Position numbers and translations under genes: made by a program. From assembly GCF_013166655.1 (NCBI RefSeq), contig NZ_JABKCA010000004.1, positions 1 through 64,000 on the forward strand: a stretch of DNA of 64,000 nt, in the 5' to 3' direction. The DNA comes from Lentimicrobium sp. L6. GTDB lineage: Bacteria; Bacteroidota; Bacteroidia; Bacteroidales; UBA12170. Of this stretch, positions 8,135-16,265 are shown piece by piece (the first letter of the stretch is position 1; every line of letters begins with the position of its first letter). Below the pieces are notes generated by a model that saw nothing but the letters and a program-made list of their open reading frames with translations, ran no database searches and was not told the DNA's origin.

Positions 8135-10525
8135 TTGATAAAAAAGATACTGAGTTCATATATTACTATGGTCGTTTTACTCGTCATCCTTGCGACAGGA
8201 GCGGCAATAGGTACATTTATAGAAAATGATTTTGGTAGTTCTGCAGCTAAGGGCTTCATCTACCATAGCTTTTGGTATAGCCTTGTTTTTGTTTTGGCTT
8301 GTATCAATATGGTATTGATTTTAATAAAGGCAAAATCAAAAATATGGAGTGCCAGAACCATTTTTCATCTGGCTTTTATTCTCATTCTTATTGGAGCTGC
8401 CATTACTCATTATTGGGGTATTGAAGGAACAATGAATATCAGGAAAGGCGCCCAGTCAAATATTGTTCAAGTGGGAGATGAAGAAATTGAAATCCCTTTT
8501 TATCTAGCGCTCGAAGATTTTCAATTAACTCGATATCCAGGAAGTCAAGCTCCCTCAGAATACCATTCAAATGTAGTGGTTATTGATAAAGCCAATGATA
8601 CAGAATTTAAAGCCGAAATCTATATGAATAATACATTGACTTACGCTGGCTATAAATTCTTCCAAACCTCATACGATATCGATGAATTAGGAACTCAACT
8701 CACTGTGAATAAAGACCCAGGCGTCGAAATTACTTATATAGCTTATGTTTTATTGTTTTTGGGTTTGATTTTGAATTTATTCGATAAACAATCACGATTC
8801 CAATATCTGATTCGGAAAATAGGAGAGGCCCCCATCGCTTCATTTCTAATTCCTCTATTATTATTGAATACTCCAATGATGCTTCCAGCCCAAGAATATT
8901 CTCCTTATGTGGAAGAGTATTTAAATGATTATGGATCGCAATCTAAAGGTTTGGCAGCAGCTTTCGGTTCATTGGTAGTGCAAGATCCAGATGGGCGAAT
9001 GAAACCTTTGGATTCCCAAAATCGCGAAATCCTCTATAAATTAACGGGAAGAGGAAGCTGGAATGGGATGGATGCCAATCAGGTGCTTATGGGGATTTTC
9101 TCTCGCCCTAAGATTTGGGAAAAGGTATATTTGATTAAAGTTAAAACGCCTAAACTAAGAATCAAGTTAGGATTAAAGGAAGATCAGAAATTAGCGTGTT
9201 TCAATGATTTCTTTGATGAAAATGGACACTATAAAATTGCGGAGGAGGTGGAGAAAGCAAATCAGCTGGTACCTTCAAAAAGAGGCACCTTCGAAAGAGA
9301 TTTGATAAAAGTTGACGAGCGACTCAATGTGGCATTTATGTCGATTAGAGGTGTATTATTAAATGTTTTTCCAGTTCCAGAGGATGATAATAATACTTGG
9401 GTAGACTTTAAAACCATGTTCGAGACTTCTCATAATGGAGAGTTGAAACAATCTGCCGGTCGATTCTTAGATGCAGTATATAACCGTAACTTTGAGCAAG
9501 GCTTTGAGCATATAGAGTATATCAAAGAGTATCAAAAAGAGTTTGGCGCCAAAGTAATTCCTGATCAAAACAGATTGGACATGGAAATCTGGTATAATGA
9601 ATCTGCCTTATTTATTAAAATCTCTATTGCCTATTTATTATTTGGCTTCGTTTTGTTGATTTATAGTATCAGTTCTATTTTCTTCAATAGAATAATTAAT
9701 CCAAAGATAAGTTGGTTTATTTTTAGCCTTGGGATTATTCTTTTGGCTTTTCATACTTTTGGAATAGGGGTTCGATGGTATATTGGTGGGTATGCACCCC
9801 TTTCAAATACCTACGAAACCATGATTTATATTGCCTATTCAGCGGTGATTGCAGGGGTATTCTTCTTTAGGAAATCCATCATTGCCATGTCGGCTTCTAT
9901 GATGGTGGCAGGCATCTTTATTTTCTCAGCCTATTTGGGAGAAATTGATCCTAAAATTACGAGTTTGGTTCCTGTTCTCAAATCATTCTGGTTGAGTTTG
10001 CATGTTTCGGTTATTACCGCTAGTTATGGTTTCTTTGGAGTGGGGATGTTATTGGGGATTATTTCTCTAATCCTCTATATCTTAAGATCTAATAATAAGC
10101 TTCACATAGATAATCATATTAGAAGTATTGTTCATATTAATGAGGTGACCTTAATCTTAGGACTAACTTTATTGGTCATAGGAAATTTCCTTGGAGGAAT
10201 TTGGGCCAATGAATCATGGGGAAGATATTGGGGTTGGGATCCAAAAGAAACTTGGGCCTATGTTTCTATTTTGGTTTATACTTTGGTATTGCATATGAGG
10301 TTATTGAAAAAAATATATAGTCCCTATCTATTTACAGTTCTTTCGGTATTGGCTTTTTTCTCCATTTTAATGACTTATTATGGGGTGAATTTTTATTTGG
10401 CAGGGCTTCATTCTTATGCTACAGGAGATCCGGTTCCAATTCCAACATGGGTATATTATTCAGTAGGGACGCTTAGCTTATTAATCCTTATTAGTTTTTC
10501 GAAACGAAAATTAAGTAATCAATAA
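8135..10525 (+). CDS. CcsBA/NrfI-type fused cytochrome c haem lyase (System II)
   Basis: 796 residues from a TTG start (reading MIKKILSSY). No in-frame ATG nearby gives the complete first helix. The N-terminal third is ResB/CcsB-like, with membrane helices near residues 10-30, 45-65 and 70-90 and a large periplasmic loop. The C-terminal part from about residue 485 is a CcsA-type multi-helix domain with the haem-handling WWD motif (WGRYWGWDPKETWA) and conserved His residues on flanking helices. Such fusions export haem and attach it to CxxCH. Wolinella NrfI, in the same operon position, is the version needed for the CxxCK haem of NrfA. Whether this copy is dedicated to NrfA or serves all c-type cytochromes cannot be told here. 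Confidence 0.9.
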   Translation: MIKKILSSYITMVVLLVILATGAAIGTFIENDFGSSAAKGFIYHSFWYSLVFVLACINMVLILIKAKSKIWSARTIFHLAFILILIGAAITHYWGIEGTMNIRKGAQSNIVQVGDEEIEIPFYLALEDFQLTRYPGSQAPSEYHSNVVVIDKANDTEFKAEIYMNNTLTYAGYKFFQTSYDIDELGTQLTVNKDPGVEITYIAYVLLFLGLILNLFDKQSRFQYLIRKIGEAPIASFLIPLLLLNTPMMLPAQEYSPYVEEYLNDYGSQSKGLAAAFGSLVVQDPDGRMKPLDSQNREILYKLTGRGSWNGMDANQVLMGIFSRPKIWEKVYLIKVKTPKLRIKLGLKEDQKLACFNDFFDENGHYKIAEEVEKANQLVPSKRGTFERDLIKVDERLNVAFMSIRGVLLNVFPVPEDDNNTWVDFKTMFETSHNGELKQSAGRFLDAVYNRNFEQGFEHIEYIKEYQKEFGAKVIPDQNRLDMEIWYNESALFIKISIAYLLFGFVLLIYSISSIFFNRIINPKISWFIFSLGIILLAFHTFGIGVRWYIGGYAPLSNTYETMIYIAYSAVIAGVFFFRKSIIAMSASMMVAGIFIFSAYLGEIDPKITSLVPVLKSFWLSLHVSVITASYGFFGVGMLLGIISLILYILRSNNKLHIDNHIRSIVHINEVTLILGLTLLVIGNFLGGIWANESWGRYWGWDPKETWAYVSILVYTLVLHMRLLKKIYSPYLFTVLSVLAFFSILMTYYGVNFYLAGLHSYATGDPVPIPTWVYYSVGTLSLLILISFSKRKLSNQ

Positions 10526-10566
10526 ACTTCTGTTTGCAAGAATAGAAAACAACAAAAAATATAAAA

Positions 10567-11022
10567 ATGAGATTTGTAAAAGTATTAGGAGTAATCGCTT
10601 TAGTAGCTGTTTTAGTATATGTTTTTAAGTTTAGAAATATGGGACAAGAATCTGCAGGTGAGTCCATAGAACAAGTTGAAAATATAGATGAGCATGACCA
10701 CGATCACGATCATGACCATAGCCACGAACAAGTATCAGAAGAGTATAATCATGAGCAAGTACAAAAAGAGCATGAGAATAAACCCTATTATCAAGGTGAA
10801 ATCATCAATTTGGCGCATGGAGGAGGCTATACTTTCTTAGAAATACTAGAAAGTACTGATTTGTCATTCTGGATTGTAGTAGATAAAGTGGATGCTAAGA
10901 AAGGGGATTTTGTGATGTTTAAAGAAGATTTAGTAGCACAAAATTTTCACAGTAAAGCATTGGACAGAACTTTTGAGGAAATCATGTTTGCTACTGATTT
11001 GCAGTATCGGGTTTCTGAGTAG
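10567..11022 (+). CDS. NrfJ-like membrane-anchored His-rich protein
   Basis: 151 residues. One N-terminal helix (3-20) is followed by a His/Asp stretch (residues 41-53, HDHDHDHDHSH) typical of metal binding, then a compact beta-rich domain (YYQGEIINLAHGGGYTFLEI to RTFEEIMFATD). The latter resembles short periplasmic OB-like domains found next to cytochrome genes. Its place after nrfH-A-ccsBA matches NrfJ of the nrfHAIJ operon, so the name is by position and general resemblance. It is 41 bp from the synthase gene. A role in haem, copper or calcium delivery to NrfA is speculative. Confidence 0.55.
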   Translation: MRFVKVLGVIALVAVLVYVFKFRNMGQESAGESIEQVENIDEHDHDHDHDHSHEQVSEEYNHEQVQKEHENKPYYQGEIINLAHGGGYTFLEILESTDLSFWIVVDKVDAKKGDFVMFKEDLVAQNFHSKALDRTFEEIMFATDLQYRVSE

Positions 11023-11041
11023 CTTGAATTTGGGGTTTTTC

Positions 11042-11369
11042 TTAAAACATCTTCCTACCCAAATCACCTTTATACCTAATATTCTCTAGTTTTGCTTCTG
11101 GGTCCTTGAGCTATTCTGGAATCCTTCCACCTTGCTCTAGTTTCTCTCTTTCCTTGTTTAGCTCATCTCCTGAATAAGCAAAAATGATCTCTGTTGACTT
11201 GATCTGTGGTATCTTTTGTAGAAGGATTAATTTATAGCCATTCAGTGAAACAATGGAAGAAAATGGTTTTATCAGAAGGATTTCTCTCAGTAGGGCTGAG
11301 AGTTTTAGAGAGACTTCATTTATTTCGTAAAATGGTTTCACTTTCCTCAAGTATATTTAAACTACTCAT
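11042..11369 (-). pseudogene. Decayed copy of napD
   Basis: The C-terminal half is plainly homologous to intact napD at 18207-18557. LLQKIPQ, AYSGDELNKEREKLEQGG and RIPE match LQKIPH, AYSEDELDKEREKLEKGG and KIPD. An in-frame TAG at 11111-11113 replaces the NapD Trp codon, and the reading frame then continues LKDPEAKLENIRYKGDL to a TAA at 11042-11044, again matching NapD. The 5' half is degenerate, with deletions and a frame shift. A plausible ancestral ATG at 11367-11369 overlaps the stop of the preceding gene. It is co-oriented with intact napD and lies about 6.8 kb from it. Confidence 0.8.
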
Positions 11370-12117
11370 CAAAACCAGCCCGAAGAAAATCCCAAGCTTT
11401 TGGGAACTTGGCCTCTAACTGATTTTTTATTTGGGAGAGGAGGATTAAGAAGTGTAAAATCTCGTCTTCCTTTTCAGGAATTTGCTCCAGAAGAACTCCG
11501 AATGCTTCTATGGATCTATCAATAGCTATCAAGGCTATCTTAGCGGAACCATTATTATCGTTTTGAATGGGATCATCGAAGTCGAAATCCTGGTTGTGGA
11601 AGGCTCGGTGGGTTTTGGCTCCAATAAATATGGAATACCAATTAATGATTTCAAGGGCCTCAGTGAGTGGGATGAGTTTGTCTTCTCCAATAATGAGGAG
11701 TTCTTTTCCTTTCTCCTCAAAAAGACTCCTGTTCTCATCTAACCATTTATAAACCTTGGTGCCATAATCATGAGCTATTTTTTCAGTTATAGTTTTTTCT
11801 TTTTCCTGTAATGGATTTTCCTCTATCTCGATTTCATTTAAGTCGATACCTAATTCCTCGGCGCCTTCTTTTACCATTTCCAAGGTGGCGGCAAAGATTA
11901 GAGAAAGCTTATTCCAGAATTTTTTGTTGTTTAAATCATGGTCACCTTTTTCTTTTTCTTCTTGCTCCATTAAAAATACAGTACAATGTTTAGTATGCGT
12001 ACATCTTTCACACCAACGATCGCAGTAATTATGTATGCCGGAAATGATGTCTTTACTGTTGACCATTTCCTTAAGTCGTTTTTTATGTCCTTCTATATCT
12101 TCTCTTTTGTGTTCCAT
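11362..12117 (-). CDS. Hypothetical protein with N-terminal four-cysteine cluster
   Basis: 251 residues, family not recognised. The N-terminus carries C32, C36, C39 and C45 (CDRWCERCTHTKHC), a spacing that could bind zinc or an iron-sulfur cluster. The rest is acidic and probably alpha-helical, with no signal peptide or membrane helix, so it is likely cytoplasmic. It is the last gene of a tight minus-strand operon, 15 bp after the UPF0158 gene and downstream of an Rnl2-type RNA ligase. Its stop codon overlaps the ATG of the napD relic. Confidence 0.7.
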   Translation of the reverse strand: MEHKREDIEGHKKRLKEMVNSKDIISGIHNYCDRWCERCTHTKHCTVFLMEQEEKEKGDHDLNNKKFWNKLSLIFAATLEMVKEGAEELGIDLNEIEIEENPLQEKEKTITEKIAHDYGTKVYKWLDENRSLFEEKGKELLIIGEDKLIPLTEALEIINWYSIFIGAKTHRAFHNQDFDFDDPIQNDNNGSAKIALIAIDRSIEAFGVLLEQIPEKEDEILHFLILLSQIKNQLEAKFPKAWDFLRAGFDE

Positions 12118-12132
12118 AATTATTGCTTTTTA

Positions 12133-13017
12133 TTACAGTATTGTAAAACCAACGAAAATCTTCTTTTTTACATGGTGTTCCACTTGCTTTATCTTAAAGT
12201 CGAACCATTGTTCTCGATAAGCAGAGTGCTCGATTAAATGTTTAAAATGCTTAAAAGGTTTCCTATTATTTAGTGCTGTAAACAATTTATCTCGTAGTTC
12301 CTCATCGTCTAATTCAAAAGCAAAATTTTCCATTATTTCAAAAGATTCAGAGGGCTCGAGCGGTGCAATCTCAATTAATCCTCTCCAGTTTTTGTATTTG
12401 AAATCCATATCCTCTTCTGTTTCCCCAGTGATAAGTTTATATTCTTCAGGGTCTTGGAGCATCATAACTGGAATGTATTCAAATTCCAGAGTATCAGAAT
12501 TTAACATGCAATACATGCCTAGGTCTATCCATTCTGCTATTGGAGTAATCACCGAGTTAAATTTCTCTGGAAACTCTTCCTCATCAAACTCCTCGTTACA
12601 CGAACAGAACTCTCCGTATGGACAATCTATTTGGTCACCAGTACAGAGCTCTAAATCCATTCCGGCATTTGGTAAATATTGCACTTCCTGATCCCAACAT
12701 GAGATAATGGCTTCATAAAGTAGCTCTGGTGGAATATCTTCAGGCTGATCTATTAATTCAATGTTCAATGCTTCGAATACTTGTAAAACAGCATGAATTA
12801 CATCAATGCATTGTTGGGAACTCAGCTTAAAACCGGGAGGAAAGGCACTTTCTTCGATACCTACAATTTTAGAGATTGGCATAAAAGGAGTGAGGGCTAG
12901 TTCAGCTATCACTGGTTCAGATTCTATATGAGGAGGTGCTTCAATATAACTCGGGGGCGGAGGGTTTTTGGCTACCTGTATTAAGTCTTCAATTAATTGA
13001 TTGATATATTTTTGCAT
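12133..13017 (-). CDS. UPF0158-domain protein with cysteine cluster
   Basis: 294 residues. The C-terminal region (about residues 185-285; GLIEIAPLEPSESFEIME, HFKHLIEHSAYREQWFDFK) matches the UPF0158 family of unknown function. The N-terminal part has a Pro-rich linker and a middle segment with C125, C132, C138 and C140, which could hold a metal. It is cytoplasmic by appearance. It sits 24 bp downstream of the RNA ligase and 15 bp upstream of the other Cys-cluster gene, so a shared process is likely. A UPF0158 domain alone does not say which. Confidence 0.72.
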   Translation of the reverse strand: MQKYINQLIEDLIQVAKNPPPPSYIEAPPHIESEPVIAELALTPFMPISKIVGIEESAFPPGFKLSSQQCIDVIHAVLQVFEALNIELIDQPEDIPPELLYEAIISCWDQEVQYLPNAGMDLELCTGDQIDCPYGEFCSCNEEFDEEEFPEKFNSVITPIAEWIDLGMYCMLNSDTLEFEYIPVMMLQDPEEYKLITGETEEDMDFKYKNWRGLIEIAPLEPSESFEIMENFAFELDDEELRDKLFTALNNRKPFKHFKHLIEHSAYREQWFDFKIKQVEHHVKKKIFVGFTIL

Positions 13018-13041
13018 GATGATTTATTATGTTAAATCTAA

Positions 13042-14043
13042 TTATTGATTTTTTATTGCATGTAGAATAATATTTTTGGCAGAATTCGAAATTGACTTTT
13101 TGACTAGCTTTTGCTCATTCTTGTCCAGCTCGTTCATCTCTTTTTCAAAATCTTTTTCAAAGTCCTCCACTATATCTTTTGAGAACATACCCAGTACTTT
13201 GCCAATGCCTTTATGGCTAAAGCTCCCCAATTTTGAGAGGAGGTTATTGAATCGGTTTTCGGTGATATAATGAAGAATTTCCTCTTGTAAATATTTCACT
13301 TTATCGGAGATTTCTTGTGGTGGTTTTACTCTCTTTTTTCGTTTGGCCACTTCGGCCCATTTTTCATTTTTATTTTTTAGAATTACTCTTTGTCCGCCAT
13401 CGAAAAAACAGGTTTTATTGGGTTTAATCACTATTCCTTCAGCAATATTAGGTAGTATTGGAGGTAATTGGAGTTGACGAGCTATGGTAGATTCAAATTC
13501 GTTGGGGTAGGAGAGACATTCTATTATATTTCCTTCGAATAGATTTTCAGCATAAAGCATTCCGGCTTTTTTGAATAAAGAATTGGCAATGTCTATATCT
13601 AAGTAGTTTTTGTAATTGATCATCATATCGAAAGCATAAAACTCATTGGAAGGGGAGTAATAAATACCTTTTTGTGTCAAAACAGCTTGTTTGTCTTTTG
13701 CTACATCAGCATGATTGTAATTTCCTCCTATAAGCTCACCAAAGATATGAAGGATTTCAACATTCTCAAACTCTTGATTTACTTCTGTCCAGAGCATTTG
13801 GAGCTGGATTTTTACCTTTTCAAAAACATATTGAAAATTGTAGAATTTCTCTTCCCACATTAATTCACCAGTTCTTTTACCATAAGAAAAGTTAATACCG
13901 TTCTCTGTCCAAAAGCTGAAATTAGCTCCATGTGCTTTTTCCTGAACCACAAAAGTTTGTTGATCGTAGCCTTCTCGCTTTATTCTGTCAACGAATTCTT
14001 TTTGATAGGAGTTTTCAATAGAATTATATTTTCTAAACATCAA
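13042..14043 (-). CDS. T4 Rnl2-type RNA ligase
   Basis: 333 residues, close to the 334 of T4 RNA ligase 2. The opening RKYNSIENSY matches the Rnl2 signature. The nucleotidyl-lysine motif I is K36-A-H-G (QEKAHGANFSF). GKRTGEL is a later part of the adenylyltransferase core, EGIVIKP is motif IV and VILKNKNEKWAEV motif V. A helical C-terminal domain follows, as in Rnl2. The enzyme would use ATP to seal 3'-OH/5'-phosphate RNA nicks in duplexes. It is the first gene of an operon with two Cys-cluster proteins. No kinase/phosphatase or RtcB is adjacent, so the RNA substrate is unknown. Origin from a phage-like source is possible. Confidence 0.9.
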   Translation of the reverse strand: MMFRKYNSIENSYQKEFVDRIKREGYDQQTFVVQEKAHGANFSFWTENGINFSYGKRTGELMWEEKFYNFQYVFEKVKIQLQMLWTEVNQEFENVEILHIFGELIGGNYNHADVAKDKQAVLTQKGIYYSPSNEFYAFDMMINYKNYLDIDIANSLFKKAGMLYAENLFEGNIIECLSYPNEFESTIARQLQLPPILPNIAEGIVIKPNKTCFFDGGQRVILKNKNEKWAEVAKRKKRVKPPQEISDKVKYLQEEILHYITENRFNNLLSKLGSFSHKGIGKVLGMFSKDIVEDFEKDFEKEMNELDKNEQKLVKKSISNSAKNIILHAIKNQ

Positions 14044-14426
14044 TGTTGAATTTAAACCACTAATTTACACAAATTCTACAATGAATGTTTAGAGGCCGGT
14101 ACTTTATTACATACCACATAAATCTTGTTGCCAATTAGTGTTAGTCTTTAATGTGTTGTTATTTGATTCAATAGTAAGGTTCGTTTATCGCAATAGATTT
14201 CTCCATACAGCTCTTAACTCTGTTACGAGATTTCTGTCGAAATGACATTACCTTGTTTTCTGGGGCAAAGGCAGCGAGGACTACTTATGGAAATTAAATG
14301 TGTCCTCGATGCCTTTGCCTAATCCCCTATGTATCGATGTCATTTCGACGACTACTGGGAGGAGAAATCTAAAAAAAAATTCCCGATTTTTTTAATGAGT
14401 TTACCTACTGACCTCTATGAATGTTT
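14044..14426. other. 383-bp intergenic region holding a MITE-like palindrome
   Basis: No ORF. Most of it is taken up by the inverted-repeat element at 14195-14370. The remaining flanks are AT-rich and would contain the promoter of the RNA-ligase operon, which I could not pin down. Confidence 0.6.
14195..14370. repeat. MITE-like palindromic element
   Basis: About 176 bp with perfect 10-bp terminal inverted repeats AGATTTCTCC (14195-14204) and GGAGAAATCT (14361-14370). A nested perfect 13-bp repeat lies inside: GTCGAAATGACAT (14236-14248) / ATGTCATTTCGAC (14337-14349). A central near-palindrome GGCAAAGGCAGCGAGGAC / GTCCTCGATGCCTTTGCC completes it. The whole could fold into one long hairpin. 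It has no coding capacity and no obvious target-site duplication. Confidence 0.7.
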
Positions 14427-15842
14427 TTAATCATCTAGCGTTTTTAAAGTTTCTTGTAAAGCCAATAAAACGCTAAGTTTATGATAGAATAACTTTTCTA
14501 ATAATTTTGTCTCAAATTGTTCTGCTAATCCATATTCTAAAATACTACTTTCAAAATAGGGGAGGCTTGCAACAAGGTTTTGCTTTTTAGTGATGTTAAA
14601 AAAGCAATTCATTAATTCTAGAGCTTCTATTTCATGAATTTGATGATTGTTTCCATAGAATTTTTGGTGTAATTCATGAATATCTATGATTTTGGGCTTG
14701 TTGGAATTGTTAAGAGTAAATTTCAGTATTTTAAACAGAGTGATATCGGGAAATAGTTTATTAGCCTTTTTTATAATATCTATCTGCTGCTTGGGATTAT
14801 CAGTTACAGTTAAAAAGAAATAATAATGTAAAATAGGAATATTGGGGTTTTGGTCTAGTAGAATCCTGACTTTGTCTTCTTCGAAATCATGTTGATTGCT
14901 CAGCTTTTTTAAATCATCATCTATTGAGGAGGTTTGTGAAAAAACGGATTGTTGATTATTGTACTCTGTATATAATTCTTTAGGCCCCTCTTTTAAGATT
15001 TCATTTTGGTCAAAATAATCATCTAATTGAAAATACCAATCTTCATCTATATAGCTGTGTTCTTCTAATTTACCTAAAATGTAGTTAGTGAGTAAGGTGG
15101 CATTGCTTTGTTCTTCAAGGTCTTTTGATTGGAATAACTGAAGGGTATTGTCTACTAAACTTTCTAAGTCTGATTTTCTAACTGTATTTTGCAAAGTTGG
15201 TGGGAGGTGATAAAAGAATTCATTTTCTTCAGTGTATTCATCATCTTCATCAATATCATTATTGAAATAACCAGTACCATCTATAAATTCAAAATTACCT
15301 GGCCCCACAGCCTTCTCTAATTGCTTTAAGGTTTGTTGAATCAATTGCTCGCTATCGCTGTCGCTACTCATAAAAGTAGGTTTCCCGTTGAGTCCGCATT
15401 CAATGTCAATCAGTTCAATATTTTCATCATCCTCTTCAAGGAAATGTTCGGTTACAGCTTCAAAATCTTTATGAGGTTTGAAGCCTAATTCCTCGGCATA
15501 TTCCAAAGCTGCATATATTATATTGTGAGCAGTAGGATAATCAATTTCAATAAGGAAATCTTCATCGCTTTGTGATTTAACAAAATTCAGAAACTCTTCT
15601 TCATAAATATTAAATTGATAGTGCGTATCTTTTATCCCAAGGCTATATAAATCTACCAAATAATGACAGATGGTAATATTTTGATTGCTATGTTTCCTAG
15701 AGATCATAAGGTTAGCTTTGCCGCCACTTTTCCAACTCTTATTAATCCAACACTTATGGAGTGGAAGGTTTTTAGATTTTTTTACTATATAGTTTCCAGG
15801 TTTTAGTAAAGGGATAACCTTAGTCTTTTTCTTCTTTGCCAT
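14427..15842 (-). CDS. Conserved hypothetical protein, N-terminal domain of unknown function
   Basis: 471 residues, very acidic in the middle and probably helical in the C-terminal half (repeat-like helices near 300-470). The first 150 residues (LPLHKCWINKSW, RKHSNQNITICHYLVDLYSLGIKD, NIIYAALEYAEELGFKPHKDF) resemble an uncharacterised domain I have seen in several phyla, with the pattern of a short basic start, LVD-LGVKD and YA-LGF-PH-DF. No enzyme motif is evident. No signal peptide. It has its own intergenic regions on both sides and is probably monocistronic. Confidence 0.65.
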   Translation of the reverse strand: MAKKKKTKVIPLLKPGNYIVKKSKNLPLHKCWINKSWKSGGKANLMISRKHSNQNITICHYLVDLYSLGIKDTHYQFNIYEEEFLNFVKSQSDEDFLIEIDYPTAHNIIYAALEYAEELGFKPHKDFEAVTEHFLEEDDENIELIDIECGLNGKPTFMSSDSDSEQLIQQTLKQLEKAVGPGNFEFIDGTGYFNNDIDEDDEYTEENEFFYHLPPTLQNTVRKSDLESLVDNTLQLFQSKDLEEQSNATLLTNYILGKLEEHSYIDEDWYFQLDDYFDQNEILKEGPKELYTEYNNQQSVFSQTSSIDDDLKKLSNQHDFEEDKVRILLDQNPNIPILHYYFFLTVTDNPKQQIDIIKKANKLFPDITLFKILKFTLNNSNKPKIIDIHELHQKFYGNNHQIHEIEALELMNCFFNITKKQNLVASLPYFESSILEYGLAEQFETKLLEKLFYHKLSVLLALQETLKTLDD

Positions 15843-15901
15843 GATTTTTTATTATGAAGCTAAAGTATTTAATTTTTATATTGAAAAATCATTAAGCACA
15901 A

Positions 15902-15935
15902 AAAAGCCAATACCTATTTCAAAGTATTGGCTTCA
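15902..15935 (-). terminator. Rho-independent terminator, probably of the LruC gene
   Basis: AAGCCAATAC and GTATTGGCTT form a 10-bp stem. Read on the minus strand it is followed by six T. It is displaced about 330 bp from the LruC stop codon, with the dispersed repeat lying between, as if the repeat had inserted between gene and terminator. Confidence 0.6.
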
Positions 15936-15960
15936 TTTTATTTATAATGGTTTTAATTAT

Positions 15961-16195
15961 TGTTAATCAATAGCATCCTAATAATCACAAAAGACTCCTC
16001 GCCTCTGCAAATCTATCTGGCTACACAGCTAGACAGAGTCAGACGGGCTACGAATCGGAGTGACAAGTGTTGTGGTGAGGAAACTGGAAGAATGGGTTTG
16101 ATTTTGCCATTGAAAAAATCAAATCTATTCTTCCTGAATGTCATATGCTAATATATTGTCATTCAGAACGAAATGCAATGAAGTGAAGAATCTTT
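15961..16195. repeat. Dispersed repeat, copy 1
   Basis: About 235 bp. In inverted orientation it aligns along its length with 54872-55056. Shared blocks include AAGATTCTTCACTTCATTGC at one end, CCTATTCTTCC/CCCATTCTTCCAGTTTCC inside, CTTGTCACTCCGAT, GAGGAGTCT and ATTATTAGGAYGCTATTGATTA at the other end. This copy has about 45 extra bases beside the CTCCGATTCGTAGC block. The GAAGAAT..ATTCTTCC core is an imperfect palindrome. No ORF of note. Confidence 0.75.
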
Positions 16196-16265
16196 TTATT
16201 CTATGAAACTAATTGGGGACGCAATTAATTGTTGTTATAAAATCTGATATTATTAAAACCTGAAA

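Larger units (their letters stand above)
15843..16265. other. 423-bp intergenic region with terminator and dispersed repeat
   Basis: Contains a minus-strand terminator (15902-15935) and copy 1 of a dispersed repeat (15961-16195). No gene seen. The only open frame here, on the plus strand, lies wholly inside the repeat and is not credible. Confidence 0.6.

Noticed and set aside
11111-11350. Functional 79-residue protein
   Set aside because: It is the remaining open piece of a napD pseudogene; its C-terminal continuation lies in frame after the stop codon.
14195-14370. Insertion sequence
   Set aside because: Terminal inverted repeats present but no transposase and too short; treated as MITE-like instead.
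15960-16151. 63-codon plus-strand ORF
   Set aside because: Wholly inside dispersed repeat copy 1; the same element in copy 2 does not keep the frame.
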